From: Phenylobacterium sp.
GTDB lineage: Bacteria > Pseudomonadota > Alphaproteobacteria > Caulobacterales > Caulobacteraceae
Direction of reading: 5' to 3'
NCBI RefSeq assembly: GCF_020253645.1
Contig: NZ_JADCBG010000110.1
Coordinates: forward strand, 1-64,000
Length of the DNA: 64,000 nucleotides
The translations under genes and the position numbers were made by a program. Below, piece after piece: positions 49,889-59,124 of this stretch. How positions within the stretch are numbered: position 1 is the stretch's first letter; each line of letters starts with the position of its first letter. The notes under the pieces were generated by a model. That model had not been told where the DNA came from, searched no databases, and saw nothing but the letters and a program-made list of their open reading frames with translations.

Positions 49889-51178
49889 TCACCCCGCCAG
49901 GTCGCGGACGCACAGGACGTGGTTGTGGCCGCGGATGTCGTCGCCCTGGGGGCCGAAGCCTTCGGGAAAGGCGCCGGGGCGGGCCGTCTTCGGGTCGCTG
50001 CGCAGGGCGCCGGCGCCGTGCACGTCCATCCACTGGCGCCGGCCCGAGCCTGGGGGCGCCTCCATATAGCCCCGCGCCGGGCCGATCGCCGCATAGACCG
50101 CCAGCTCGCCGGTCCGGGAGAAGGCGCGGCCGGGCTCCGTGGCGGGCGGCGGGCCCTCCAGATGGGTGGTGGAGGACCAGAGGTAGGCCTCCCGGTCGCT
50201 CAGGACGAACACCGGGTCGAGGGCCGGGATGCGGGAATAATCGACGATGGAGTGGAGTTCCTTGGCGTCTGGAAGGCGCCAGTCCCGGCGCCCGGCGAGG
50301 GAGAGGCCGTCGCAGTAGGCCAGGGCCTTGGCCCAGCTGAGGGCGCCCGCGGTCTCGCGCCGCTGCCAGACGAGACCGCTGGCCCGGTCGGTCACCGTCT
50401 CGGCGTCGGGATGGAAGTCGTTGCGCCCATAGGCGGGCCCACGGACCAGACGCACGGCCAGCCGGTGGGGCGTCTGCATGCGGTTGGCCGGGTCCATGAC
50501 CGGATAGCCTTTGATCCGGCCATCGGCGAAGTTGACGCCAAAGACCGTGTCGTCTCCGCCCATGGTGCGGCCGATATAGGGGGTCGCGCTCCACTCCTGG
50601 ACGTCGATGGGCCTTCGGCCTTGGGCGGCGTCGCCCAGGCCCGAGCCGGCGGCGTAGGCGAAGTCGAAGACCGAGGCGTCGATGTAGGGGCGCGAGGTCC
50701 GCGGATCTCCGGTGTAGCCGCCGCGATAGTCGATGAGGGAGAAGAGTTCGCGGAGGGTGGGGACGCGCCAGTCGTCATGACCCCCCAGCCGGCTCGCCCG
50801 GGCGAAGCCTTCGAGCTCGGCGTAGGCCATCGGGCGGCTTGGCGCCTTCGCCCAGACCAGGCCGGTCACCTGGTCGACGACCGTGCCGTCGCCATTGTCG
50901 CGATAGGCGGGCCTGCGGCCGGGATGCTGGGCGTCCTGTCCGGCGAGGAAGGCCCCCTCCGCCGGGCAGGCGATGACCTCGCCGGTCTCGCCGTAGCAGC
51001 GGTCCTGCGCCGTCCCGACGACCGGATAGGAGGCCGGGGCCGGCGGCGGGGGGGCCGCTCCCCCGGGCCAGGCCGACGCCAGAAGGATGAAACCGCCCGC
51101 GAGGGCGCCCAGAAGGGGACTGAACCGCTGGCCGGTGATCGGGCGCCTTCGGCGGTGGGCGCGGCCCTGTCCGACCAT
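49889..51178 (-). CDS. DUF1566 (Lcl-domain) protein with two copies
   Basis: The 429-aa product has a basic N terminus and a hydrophobic segment (PLLGALAGGFILLASAWPGGAA), a signal peptide or anchor. Two DUF1566/Lcl domains follow: about 90-245 (VVDQVTGLVWAKAP, WRVPTLRELFSLIDYRGG, TVFGVNFADGRIKGYP) and about 250-420 (DRASGLVWQRRET, WRLPDAKELHSIVDYSR, YLWSSTTHLEG). The fold is often found in surface or adhesive proteins of gammaproteobacteria; here its role is unknown. It is probably exported. Confidence 0.82.
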   Translation of the reverse strand: MVGQGRAHRRRRPITGQRFSPLLGALAGGFILLASAWPGGAAPPPPAPASYPVVGTAQDRCYGETGEVIACPAEGAFLAGQDAQHPGRRPAYRDNGDGTVVDQVTGLVWAKAPSRPMAYAELEGFARASRLGGHDDWRVPTLRELFSLIDYRGGYTGDPRTSRPYIDASVFDFAYAAGSGLGDAAQGRRPIDVQEWSATPYIGRTMGGDDTVFGVNFADGRIKGYPVMDPANRMQTPHRLAVRLVRGPAYGRNDFHPDAETVTDRASGLVWQRRETAGALSWAKALAYCDGLSLAGRRDWRLPDAKELHSIVDYSRIPALDPVFVLSDREAYLWSSTTHLEGPPPATEPGRAFSRTGELAVYAAIGPARGYMEAPPGSGRRQWMDVHGAGALRSDPKTARPGAFPEGFGPQGDDIRGHNHVLCVRDLAG

Positions 51179-51396
51179 GAGGTCTCCTCCGTCGCCGCCC
51201 CCGGCCCGGAAAGTGATTGAGCCCCTGGAGGCGGGGTCCGGTCAAGGTCTCGCGGGCGCCGGCTGGTCTCGTCGCCGTCAAGATTCGGAGCCTCTGCGTC
51301 CAGCCACAGGTCGCCACCGGCGCCCTGAGCGGCTTCATCTTCCCTTTCGTCCCGCCGGGACTATCTGAGTCTGCATCCTGAACCCCGGAGACCCCG

Positions 51397-51714
51397 ATGC
51401 TGACCTCGACCACCCCCTATATCGCCGGCCGCGAGATTGCCGAGACCCTCGGCGTGGTGACGGGCGAGGCCATCATCGGGGCCAACATCTTCCGCGACCT
51501 CCTGGCCGGGCTCACCGACATCGTCGGCGGCCGCTCCCGCGCTTACGAGTCGGCCATGCGGGACGCCCGGGAGATCGCGCTGAAGGAGATGGGCGAGGAG
51601 GCCCGCCGCCGGGGCGGCGACGCCGTGGTGGGCGTGGACCTGGACTATGAGACCTTGGGGTCCGGCAGCATGCTGATGGTCTCGGCCACCGGCACGGCGG
51701 TGCGGCTGAGGTAG
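51397..51714 (+). CDS. YbjQ family protein (UPF0145)
   Basis: The 105-aa product matches the UPF0145/YbjQ family over its full length. It has [41 protein letters not shown], then [21 protein letters not shown] and the closing [13 protein letters not shown]. These small proteins form pentameric rings; their function is not established. The 218 bases upstream (51179-51396) show no other gene. It is divergent from the DUF1566 gene. Confidence 0.93.
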   Translation: MLTSTTPYIAGREIAETLGVVTGEAIIGANIFRDLLAGLTDIVGGRSRAYESAMRDAREIALKEMGEEARRRGGDAVVGVDLDYETLGSGSMLMVSATGTAVRLR

Positions 51715-51843
51715 GCGCTCAGGCCCCGTCGTCGCCGCCCGTCCCGGGGGGCGTGACCTCGACATCCGCAGACTCTCCCTGAGGACAGGAGGCGCCGGGC
51801 GCGGTCCCGGTGCGTGGTGCGCAGGGTCCGCGCAGGCGGTTCC

Positions 51844-52743
51844 CTAGGATGCGGCCAGCTCGCGCACGACGTCGATGAAGGCGCGCAGCTTGCGGGCTTC
51901 TGCGGCGCGACGGGGGAAATAGAGGAAGAGGCCGGGCTCCTGGATCGCAGCGTCGGGGAGCAGCTCGACAAGGCGGCCGGCGGACAGGTCGTCTGTCACC
52001 AGCGGCTCGTAGATGTACGCCACGCCTATCCCGGCGAGCGCAAGGTCGCGGGCATAGCTCGCGTCCGAGACCCGCACCGTGCCGCTGACCGGCGCCGCCA
52101 CCTCCCGGGCTCCGTCCCTGAACTCCCAGTCATAGATCGCGCCGGAGGTCAGCAGGCGGAAGCCGATACAGTTGTGATCCCCCAGGTCGGCCAAAGATTC
52201 GGGCCCCGGGCGTTCCGCCAGATAGCCCGGTGAGGCGACAAGGATTGCACGGAAGGGTGGGGTCATCCGCACCGCCACCATGTCCCGCGCGATCATCTCT
52301 CCGAGCCTTACGCCGGCGTCGAATCCCTGCGCGACGACATCGACCAGGGCGTCGTCGCTGATCACCTCGACCACAAGGCGAGGATGACGCCGCGCCATCT
52401 CGGCGAGGATCGCGGTCAGGCCCATGCCGAAGGCGATCCGCGGGACATTGAGGCGCAGAACGCCGGTCACGTCCCGCTGCCAGGCCGCCACCCGCTCGGC
52501 TGCGGCGTCGATCTCGTCAAGGGCGCGTTGTGCGGCCTCGATGAACACCTCCCCCGCTTCGGTCAGCGCGACGCTGCGTGTGGTGCGTGCAAACAGTGGC
52601 GCGCCGAGATGCATCTCAGCGGTGCGCACCGAATGGCTGACGGCCGAGGCGCCTAGATCGAGTTCGGCGGCGGCGCGGACAAAGCTGCGCGTTCGCGCGA
52701 CGGCGACCACAATGGGCAGATGCGGCAGCAGGGCGCGATCCAT
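51844..52743 (-). CDS. LysR family transcriptional regulator
   Basis: The 299-aa protein has an N-terminal winged helix-turn-helix (FVRAAAELDLGASAVSHSVRTAEMHLGAPLFARTTRSVALTEAG) and a C-terminal periplasmic-binding-protein-like effector domain (about 90-295). Compared with a textbook LysR the HTH reads SAVSHSVRTAE. It lies divergently next to an SDR gene across about 100 bases with an inverted repeat, the standard arrangement of a LysR activator and its target. The effector is unknown. Confidence 0.93.
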   Translation of the reverse strand: MDRALLPHLPIVVAVARTRSFVRAAAELDLGASAVSHSVRTAEMHLGAPLFARTTRSVALTEAGEVFIEAAQRALDEIDAAAERVAAWQRDVTGVLRLNVPRIAFGMGLTAILAEMARRHPRLVVEVISDDALVDVVAQGFDAGVRLGEMIARDMVAVRMTPPFRAILVASPGYLAERPGPESLADLGDHNCIGFRLLTSGAIYDWEFRDGAREVAAPVSGTVRVSDASYARDLALAGIGVAYIYEPLVTDDLSAGRLVELLPDAAIQEPGLFLYFPRRAAEARKLRAFIDVVRELAAS

Positions 52744-52781
52744 TCCTGAATCCTATCGCATATCCCATCCGATTTCAGGCC

Positions 52782-52797
52782 CATTGTTTGATCAATG
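52782..52797. promoter_or_regulatory. LysR-type operator candidate
   Basis: CATTG (52782-52786) and CAATG (52793-52797) form a perfect dyad with a 6-base centre containing TTGATCAA. This gives the T-N11-A pattern typical of LysR sites. It lies between the lysR start and the SDR start. Confidence 0.5.
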
Positions 52798-52843
52798 CTC
52801 ATCACCGATCTCCGGCCCCTGATCTTCGGCCGAGGAGCCCGCC

Positions 52844-53704
52844 ATGTCCGACAGCGACAACCCGACCCGCACCTGGTTCATCACCGGAGCGACATCCGGC
52901 TTTGGCCTCGAACTCGCCCGGGCCGTGCTCGAGCGCGGCGAGCGGGCGGTGCTGGCCGGTCGGAGGGTCGACCGGCTCTCCGCGCTTGCGGGCAGACACC
53001 GGGGTCGCGTCCTGCCCATCGCGGTTGACCTGACCGACCCCGGGGCGCGGGCGAGCGCCGTCGCGAAGGGGCTCTCCCGGTTTGGCCGGATCGATGTGCT
53101 CGCCAACATCGCCGGCCGCGGCTCCCTCGGCGCCGTCGAGGAGTTCGCGCCCGAACAGCTGCGCGAGCAGATGGAGCTGAACTTCTTCGCCGCCGCCGAG
53201 CTGGCCCGGGCCGTGCTCCCGGCCATGCGCCGGCAGGGCTGCGGCCATATCCTCAACCTAACCAGTATCGGCGGCCTCGTCTCGATGGGTGGCTTCGGCC
53301 CCTACTGCGCGTCCAAGTTCGCCCTGGAGGGCTGGAGCGAGGCGCTTCGCGAGGAAGGGGCGCCCCTCGGCATACGCGTGACCATCGTCGAGCCGGGCGC
53401 CTTCCGCACCGAGTTCGCCGGCGAAGCCAACATGCGACCCGCGCATCCGATGGACATCTACCGCCCTATCGTCGCACCCCTTGAGGACTATCTTTACGGC
53501 GGTGACGGCAAGCAGATGGGCGATCCCGCCAAGGCTGCGGCCCTTATGATCGCAGTGGTCGACAGCGAGGCTCCGCCGCTCCGCCTGATGATGGGCGCCG
53601 ACGCCTTCGGAATGTGGGAAAACGCGATCGCCGCCCGCCAGGCCGATATCTCCAGCTGGCGCGAGCGCGGCCTCGCGACGGCGTTCGACGAGGCCGGGGA
53701 ATAG
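52844..53704 (+). CDS. Short-chain dehydrogenase/reductase
   Basis: The 286-aa classical SDR has the nucleotide-binding TGATSGFGLELARAVLERG near the N terminus, NIAGRGS, the catalytic Ser in NLTSIGG and the active-site YCASK (Tyr/Lys pair), followed by VEPGAFRTEF. It is probably an NADP-linked oxidoreductase. The substrate cannot be read; related proteins are annotated as SDRs acting on ketones or sugars. It is likely controlled by the divergent LysR. Confidence 0.92.
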   Translation: MSDSDNPTRTWFITGATSGFGLELARAVLERGERAVLAGRRVDRLSALAGRHRGRVLPIAVDLTDPGARASAVAKGLSRFGRIDVLANIAGRGSLGAVEEFAPEQLREQMELNFFAAAELARAVLPAMRRQGCGHILNLTSIGGLVSMGGFGPYCASKFALEGWSEALREEGAPLGIRVTIVEPGAFRTEFAGEANMRPAHPMDIYRPIVAPLEDYLYGGDGKQMGDPAKAAALMIAVVDSEAPPLRLMMGADAFGMWENAIAARQADISSWRERGLATAFDEAGE

Positions 53705-53779
53705 GGTCGGGCAAGGGCCGGCGCCCCCGGCCTGCGGAGGGCCCAGGCCCCGGGCGGGGGGTGCGGGTGAGGTCGCGGT

Positions 53780-54622
53780 TCAGGTCTTCGGGCGGGGGAG
53801 GCTCCTGGCGAAGTCCAGGAAGGCGGCGTCGAAGGCCTCCGGCGTCTCCAGGAAGGCCGCGTGCCCGGCGTCGAACAGGGCGATCCGGGCGCCCGGGGTC
53901 CGGCGGGCGAGGCCCCTGACCAGGAACCAGGGCAGGATCCGGTCCCTCAGGCCCCAGGCGAAGAGAATGGGGATCCGCAGACCCCGCAGCACGGGCCGGA
54001 TGTCTGCCTCGGGCTCGGCGAAGCTGCGCCAGGCTTCGGCGAGGACCGGGGCGGCTTTCTCGCAGCCGGCGACGATCTCTTCCCGGCGCCAGGCCGCCTC
54101 GGGGCGCGGCAGAACCTGCTGGTAGTATCGCCTGAACCACGCCGGGAAGCCGGCGTCCCCTGAAGCCGCCTTTTCGAACCGTCGGGCCATGTGACGGCAG
54201 AACATCCTGATGAAGAGGTTCGGCGGGATCAGTCCGCCCGTATTGCACAGGACGAGACCGCGGACCCGGTCGGCATGGTTCGCAGTGCAGAGGATGGCGG
54301 CCGCGCCGCCGATGGAGTTTCCGAGGAAGATCACGTCCCTCAGATCCAGGGCTTCAAGGACGCCGCCTGCAAGCGCGGCGTAGCGCTCTGCGCTCGCTGG
54401 CGCGGCTTCCCTCGGGCTCTCGCCCTGGCCCGGCCAGTCCAGGGCGATGAAGGTGAAGTCTCCGCCCAGTCTCTGGGCCAGGCGGTCGAAGTCCCGGGCG
54501 CCGTGTCCTGTCGCGTGGAGGCAGACGACCGGCGGTCCGCTGCCGCAGCGAGTTAGGCTGAGGTCTACGCCAAGGATGGAGACTGAGCCCCGTGAGACCG
54601 TGGATTCAAAGCTTTCCGACAT
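53780..54622 (-). CDS. Alpha/beta hydrolase with Ser nucleophile
   Basis: The 280-aa protein shows the alpha/beta hydrolase core. It has the oxyanion segment VVCLHATGHGARDFDRLAQRLG, the nucleophile elbow GNSIGGAA (Ser), the acid in FAWGLRDRILP and the catalytic His in DAGHAAFLETPEAFD. It resembles MhpC/DhaA-like carbon-carbon or ester hydrolases, with no fixed substrate. It converges with the SDR gene and is followed upstream, same strand, by a second hydrolase. Confidence 0.88.
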   Translation of the reverse strand: MSESFESTVSRGSVSILGVDLSLTRCGSGPPVVCLHATGHGARDFDRLAQRLGGDFTFIALDWPGQGESPREAAPASAERYAALAGGVLEALDLRDVIFLGNSIGGAAAILCTANHADRVRGLVLCNTGGLIPPNLFIRMFCRHMARRFEKAASGDAGFPAWFRRYYQQVLPRPEAAWRREEIVAGCEKAAPVLAEAWRSFAEPEADIRPVLRGLRIPILFAWGLRDRILPWFLVRGLARRTPGARIALFDAGHAAFLETPEAFDAAFLDFARSLPRPKT

Positions 54623-54747
54623 GAAACGTCATCCTCTGCTGCGCATTCGGTCAACGGTTAACTGGGGTCGGGTCCCTACCAACCGCCGCCCGGGCTCGCC
54701 AGTCACGACCTCAGGGGCGGTCTGCGGCTGCAAGGGTCGGTCGAGGA

Positions 54748-55791
54748 TCAGTATCCGCCCTCGCTCCAGGCCCTGATGGCGTTCGCCGTTTCCTCCGCGT
54801 ACTCCAGGTGAGGAAAGTGCCCCGCCTGAGGAAGCTTCAGGGTCGAAAAAAGGCGTTGACCCTGGCATCGGGCGGTCGTCGCCGAAGCCATCTCCCGTCC
54901 GGCGGTCGGGTCCGCTTCGCCTACGACGAACATCAAAGGCATTGCCGACGCACACAGTGCCTCCGTCCACCGAGAATCATTCCTGCGGCGTTCCTCGACG
55001 GTCGGAAGTGTCTTGTGCATGAGCCTGGCGTCGGAGGGGTAGTTCAGTAGCCGCCACACTTCCGAGAGATCACCGGCTGGGATTCGTTTCTCGGGGCCTG
55101 AAATCTGGGTCAGGCCGGCGACAAGTGCGGCCTCCGACGCCTGCTGGTTCACGATTCCTCCCAACGGGCTCAGGAGCGCTCTTTGGGTGCTGGTGGGACT
55201 GAATTGGTCCGCAAAAAGCGAGCCGTTGATCAGTACAACAGAATGAATGCCGAAGCGCAGGCTCCGCGCACGATCGCGCGAAAGCAGTTCCTGGACAACG
55301 GCGTTACCGATATCGGACCCGATGAGTCGGACCTGGTTCACCCCCAGGTACGCCACCAATTCGGCGACCAGATCGGCCTGTCGGCTGATGGTGTAGCTGG
55401 CGTCCTTGGGCTTTGCGGAGAAGCCGAAGCCCAGAAGGTCGGGGGCCACGAGCCGCGACTCACGCGTGAGGGGGCCAAGCAGCCTCCGGAAGTCCCAGGA
55501 TGACGTCGGATAACCATGGATGGCGAGCGTCACAGGCCCCTCGCCCTGATCGACGTAGAACACCTCCTGGCCCTCAAATGAAAAGGACTTACCCAAACTC
55601 TTCCATTGTGTGGCGGAGGGGCTGCCTTGCGAGGGCGACGGTGCAGGCGCTTGGGCTTCGACCCCGGGGGTCGCCTCTGTCTGACCTCGGGCTTCCCGAG
55701 CGCTTACGAAGGCCATGCCGAGGGCTGCAATCACCCCCACGGTCCCGGCGAAGGCGGAGGGTCTCCCGGTGGTTCGACGCATCGAAGACAC
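54748..55791 (-). CDS. Exported alpha/beta hydrolase, dehalogenase/epoxide-hydrolase-like
   Basis: The 347-aa protein starts with a twin-basic region and hydrophobic stretch (GTVGVIAALGMAFVSAREARG), a signal peptide. A Pro/Ser-rich linker leads to the hydrolase core (about 70-345). That core has LAIHGYPTSSWDFRRLL and an elbow reading IGSDIGNAV, which places Asp where haloalkane dehalogenases and epoxide hydrolases have their nucleophile (HDWG). The ending AGHFPHLEYAEETANAI supplies the His. The catalytic chemistry is inferred from that Asp. It is divergent from a TetR gene, which probably regulates it. Confidence 0.83.
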   Translation of the reverse strand: MSSMRRTTGRPSAFAGTVGVIAALGMAFVSAREARGQTEATPGVEAQAPAPSPSQGSPSATQWKSLGKSFSFEGQEVFYVDQGEGPVTLAIHGYPTSSWDFRRLLGPLTRESRLVAPDLLGFGFSAKPKDASYTISRQADLVAELVAYLGVNQVRLIGSDIGNAVVQELLSRDRARSLRFGIHSVVLINGSLFADQFSPTSTQRALLSPLGGIVNQQASEAALVAGLTQISGPEKRIPAGDLSEVWRLLNYPSDARLMHKTLPTVEERRRNDSRWTEALCASAMPLMFVVGEADPTAGREMASATTARCQGQRLFSTLKLPQAGHFPHLEYAEETANAIRAWSEGGY

Positions 55792-55819
55792 TCCTGAGGG
55801 ACAAGAGCCGATCCAAGTT

Positions 55820-55855
55820 GTGATGCAGTTATCACTTTGGATTTGACGCCGTCAA
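55820..55855. promoter_or_regulatory. Two operator-like dyads between hydrolase and tetR
   Basis: GTGAT-N6-ATCAC (55820-55835) and TTGAC-N3-GTCAA (55843-55855) are perfect inverted repeats in the 85-base divergent region. They are natural candidates for autoregulation by the adjacent TetR protein. Confidence 0.5.
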
Positions 55856-55876
55856 TCGAGTGCGCCACGATGAAGG

Positions 55877-56437
55877 ATGTCTGCTGCCAACGCGCCTAGG
55901 CGCCGTCCGGAAGTCACTCGCGCCGCCCTCCTCGAAGCGGCTTGGCTTGAGTTTGAGAGTCCCGGCTACGACGCCACCAACACCAACCGGATCGCAGCGC
56001 GCGCCGGGTTTACGCCGCAGACCTTCTACCGCCACTTCCGGGACAAGCCGGCCATCTTCCTCGGGGTCTACCTGCGCTGGGCCGAATCCGAGCTCGACCT
56101 ACTGGCGGGGGTGCAGGATCCCACAGAGGCTGCGAAGATGCTGATCGCCAGCCACCGCGCGTCGCTGAACTTCCGCCGCGCCCTGAGGGTCCTGTCCCTG
56201 ACGGACCCGGCCATGCGCGCCGCCCGGGCGGAGAGCCGGCGTCTCCAGATCGCCCGGCTTGCCGAGCGGCTTCCGAACAACTCCGACCGCAGCCTCGATC
56301 GCCTCGCCGCCGAGCTTCTGACCCTGGAGCGTCTCGCCGACGCAAGCGCCGAGGGCGAGTTCGAAGACCTGGGGATTTCCGAAGAAGTCGCCACGGCCCG
56401 TCTGGCTGGCACGATCCTCCGGATCATCCAATCCTGA
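55877..56437 (+). CDS. TetR/AcrR family transcriptional regulator
   Basis: The 186-aa regulator has the TetR helix-turn-helix (TRAALLEAAWLEFESPGYDATNTNRIAARAGFTPQTFYRHFRDKPAIFLGVYLRW) and an all-helical ligand domain of about 130 residues. Start ATG 55877 follows GAAGG, whereas an ATG at 55870 lies out of frame. It is divergent from the exported hydrolase with two dyads between them. The ligand is unknown. Confidence 0.92.
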   Translation: MSAANAPRRRPEVTRAALLEAAWLEFESPGYDATNTNRIAARAGFTPQTFYRHFRDKPAIFLGVYLRWAESELDLLAGVQDPTEAAKMLIASHRASLNFRRALRVLSLTDPAMRAARAESRRLQIARLAERLPNNSDRSLDRLAAELLTLERLADASAEGEFEDLGISEEVATARLAGTILRIIQS

Positions 56438-56480
56438 CCGACCCGTCGCCACCGTCCCGCCGGGCGCCTATGCTGGGCTG

Positions 56481-57620
56481 ATGAGTCGGGTTCAGGCGAG
56501 ATCGGGGTTCCTGGAGTTTTTCGCGGGCGGCGGCATGGCGCGGCTGGGGCTTGGGCCGGGATGGTCCTGCCTGTTCGCCAATGACTTCGACCCGGTGAAG
56601 GGGGCCGCCTACCGCGCCAACTTCCCCGACGCCAAGGAGCACTTTTCCGACGCCGATGTCTGGAGCCTGACGGCGGCGGACCTGCCGGGGCCGGCGGCCC
56701 TGGCCTGGGCTTCCTCGCCCTGCCAGGACTTCAGCCTGGCCGGGGGGCGGGCGGGGCTGTCGGGGGGGCGTTCCTCGGCCTTCTTCGGTTTCTGGCGGCT
56801 GATGGAGGCCCTGGACGAGGCCGGGTGCGCCCCGCCCCTGATCGTAGTGGAGAATGTGGTGGGCCTGCTGACCTCCCGGGGCGGGGCGGACTTCGCGGCC
56901 CTCTGCGCGGCCCTGGCCGGGCGCGGATATCGGGTCGGGGCCATAGAGGCCGACGCCGCCTGCTTCACGCCCCAGTCGCGGCCGCGTCTCTTCGTCGTCG
57001 CATTCCGAGGCCAGGCGCCGGCGGCCCTTTCCACTGGCGGGCCCCTGGTCACCCCGGCTGTGGCCCGGGCCCGGGACCGGCTGGACGGCGCGGCGCGGGC
57101 GGCCTGGACCGACTGGTCGCCCCGGGCGCCGGCCGGGTGCAACATGCGGCTGGCGGACCTGCTGGAGCCGGACGATGCGGTCGCCTGGAATCCGCCGGAC
57201 CTGACCCGCCGCCTGCTCGCCATGATGTCGCCGGTGCAGGCGGCCCGGCTGGCCGCCCTAAGGGCGACCGGTGGCCGTCATGTCGGCGCCTTCTTCCGTC
57301 GCACCCGGCGCGAGGCCGGGCAAAGCGTCCAGAGGGCCGAGGCCCGGTTCGACGGCCTGGCGGGATGCCTGCGCACCCCGAGGGGCGGGTCTTCCCGCCA
57401 GTCGGTCATCGTCGTCGAGGACGGCGCCGTGCGCACCCGCCTGCTGACGCCCCGCGAAGCCGCCCGGCTGATGGGCCTGCCCGAGGCCTACGCCCTGCCG
57501 AAGGGCGTCTCTGCGGCCCTGCACGTGGCCGGCGACGGGGTCTGCGTCCCGGCGGTGCGCTGGCTGGCCGACGCCCTCCTGGAGCCCCTGCTGGACGTCC
57601 TGCCGCCCGGCCGGGTTTAG
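56481..57620 (+). CDS. DNA cytosine-5 methyltransferase
   Basis: The 379-aa enzyme methylates cytosine at C5 in DNA. Motif I FLEFFAGGGMARLGL, the catalytic motif IV SSPCQDFSLAGGRAGL (Pro-Cys), motif VI ENVVGLL, motif VIII FTPQSRPRLFVVAF and the C-terminal motifs IX-X (LTPREAARLMGLPEAY, GVCVPAVRWLADALL) are all present. The target recognition part between VIII and IX is about 150 residues. No restriction endonuclease gene is adjacent, so it looks like an orphan enzyme. A vsr gene lies just beyond cysK. Confidence 0.93.
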   Translation: MSRVQARSGFLEFFAGGGMARLGLGPGWSCLFANDFDPVKGAAYRANFPDAKEHFSDADVWSLTAADLPGPAALAWASSPCQDFSLAGGRAGLSGGRSSAFFGFWRLMEALDEAGCAPPLIVVENVVGLLTSRGGADFAALCAALAGRGYRVGAIEADAACFTPQSRPRLFVVAFRGQAPAALSTGGPLVTPAVARARDRLDGAARAAWTDWSPRAPAGCNMRLADLLEPDDAVAWNPPDLTRRLLAMMSPVQAARLAALRATGGRHVGAFFRRTRREAGQSVQRAEARFDGLAGCLRTPRGGSSRQSVIVVEDGAVRTRLLTPREAARLMGLPEAYALPKGVSAALHVAGDGVCVPAVRWLADALLEPLLDVLPPGRV

Positions 57621-57707
57621 AAATCCTGCTCGCCCTGCGCGAAAACCCGCCTTCCCAAAGCTGCGCGGGCGCCTAAGGTCGTCCGCTCATGTCCCGGAGA
57701 CTTCGCC

Positions 57708-58688
57708 ATGGCTGAATCCGCCTACGACGCCGCCCGCTACCGCCGCGCCGGCCGCGGGAAGGTCTATGAGTCCATCGTCGATACCATCGGCGACACCCCC
57801 CTCGTGGCCCTGCCCAACCTGACCCGGGCGCTGAAGCCCAAGGGGCGGGTGCTGGCCAAGCTGGAGTTCTTCAACCCCATCGCCTCGGTGAAGGACCGGA
57901 TCGGGGTCTCGATGATCGAGAGCCTGGAGGCCCAGGGGCTGCTGAAGCCCGGCGCCACCCTGGTGGAGCCCACCAGCGGCAACACCGGCATCGCCCTCGC
58001 CTTCGTGGCCGCCGCCAAGGGCTACAAGCTCATCCTCTGCATGCCGGAGAGCATGTCCATCGAGCGCCGCAAGATGCTGGTCCTGCTGGGCGCCCAGCTG
58101 GAGCTGACCCCGGCCGAGCGCGGCATGGCCGGCGCCGTGGCCCGGGCCAAGGAGCTGGTCGAGGCGACCCCGGGCGCGGTGATGCCCCAGCAGTTCGACA
58201 CCCCCGCCAACCCCCTGATCCACCGGGTCTCCACCGCAGAGGAGATCTGGAACGACACGGACGGGGCGGTGGACGCGGTGGTCTCCGGCGTCGGTACGGG
58301 CGGCACCATCACCGGCGTGGGCCAGGTGCTGAAGGCCCGCAAGCCCGGCCTGAAGATGGTGGCGGTGGAGCCGGCGGCCTCGCCGGTCCTGTCCGGCGGC
58401 GCCCCGGCCCCGCACAAGATCCAGGGCATTGGCGCGGGCTTCGTGCCCTCCATCCTGGACCGGGGCGTCATCGACGAGATCGTCCAGGTCTCCAACGAGG
58501 ACAGCTTCGCCATGGCCCGGCGCGTGGCGCGGGAAGAGGGGATCCCGGTGGGCATCTCCTCCGGCGCGGCCCTGACGGCGGCCTTCAACCTGGCCGAGCG
58601 GGACGACTACGCCGGCAAGACGATCGTCGCCATCATCCCCTCCTTTGCCGAACGCTATCTTTCCACGGCCCTGTTCGACGGCCTCTGA
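57708..58688 (+). CDS. cysK: Cysteine synthase A (O-acetylserine sulfhydrylase)
   Basis: This PLP enzyme makes cysteine from O-acetylserine and sulfide. The 326-aa product has the PLP lysine in [18 protein letters not shown], the substrate loop [13 protein letters not shown], the phosphate-binding [15 protein letters not shown] and [11 protein letters not shown]. The N-terminal [16 protein letters not shown] is typical. It lies between the C5 methyltransferase and vsr genes, with vsr starting four bases after its stop. Confidence 0.96.
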   Translation: MAESAYDAARYRRAGRGKVYESIVDTIGDTPLVALPNLTRALKPKGRVLAKLEFFNPIASVKDRIGVSMIESLEAQGLLKPGATLVEPTSGNTGIALAFVAAAKGYKLILCMPESMSIERRKMLVLLGAQLELTPAERGMAGAVARAKELVEATPGAVMPQQFDTPANPLIHRVSTAEEIWNDTDGAVDAVVSGVGTGGTITGVGQVLKARKPGLKMVAVEPAASPVLSGGAPAPHKIQGIGAGFVPSILDRGVIDEIVQVSNEDSFAMARRVAREEGIPVGISSGAALTAAFNLAERDDYAGKTIVAIIPSFAERYLSTALFDGL

Positions 58689-58692
58689 GGCT

Positions 58693-59124
58693 GTGTCCGA
58701 CGTCTTCGACCCGCCGGTCCGCTCTGCGGTCATGCGGCGGGTCAAGGGGCGCGACACCGGGCCCGAGATGAAGGTGCGCCGCCTCCTGACCCGGCTGGGG
58801 GCGCGCTACCGCCTGCACCGGGCCGACCTGCCGGGCCGCCCCGACATCGTCCTGCCCGGGCGGCGGCTGGCCATCCTTGTCCACGGCTGCTTCTGGCACG
58901 GCCATGACTGCCCGCGGGGAGGCCGGGTCCCGCAGGCGCGGCGGGACTACTGGACGGCCAAGGTCGCCGGCAACCGGGCGCGGGACGCGCGCAACTTCTC
59001 CGCCCTCGCTGGAGACGGCTGGCGGGTCGAGACGGTCTGGGAATGCGAGCTCAAGGCCCGGGCCCTGCCGGCCCTGGAGGCGAGGCTCACGGCGCTCCTG
59101 GCGGAGACGGCGCCTCGACCCTGA
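58693..59124 (+). CDS. vsr: Very short patch repair endonuclease Vsr
   Basis: Vsr nicks 5' of T in T:G mismatches that arise from deamination of methylated C5 sites. The 143-aa product shows SAVMRRVKGRDTGPEMKVRRLL, the catalytic RLHRADLPGRPDIVLPGRRLAILVHG, and the zinc/active-site FWHGHDC with following basic residues. The GTG start 58693 was chosen over the track's 58645, which lies inside cysK. Such genes sit beside C5 methyltransferases; here one gene (cysK) intervenes. Its 3' end overlaps the convergent OsmC gene. Confidence 0.92.
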   Translation: MSDVFDPPVRSAVMRRVKGRDTGPEMKVRRLLTRLGARYRLHRADLPGRPDIVLPGRRLAILVHGCFWHGHDCPRGGRVPQARRDYWTAKVAGNRARDARNFSALAGDGWRVETVWECELKARALPALEARLTALLAETAPRP

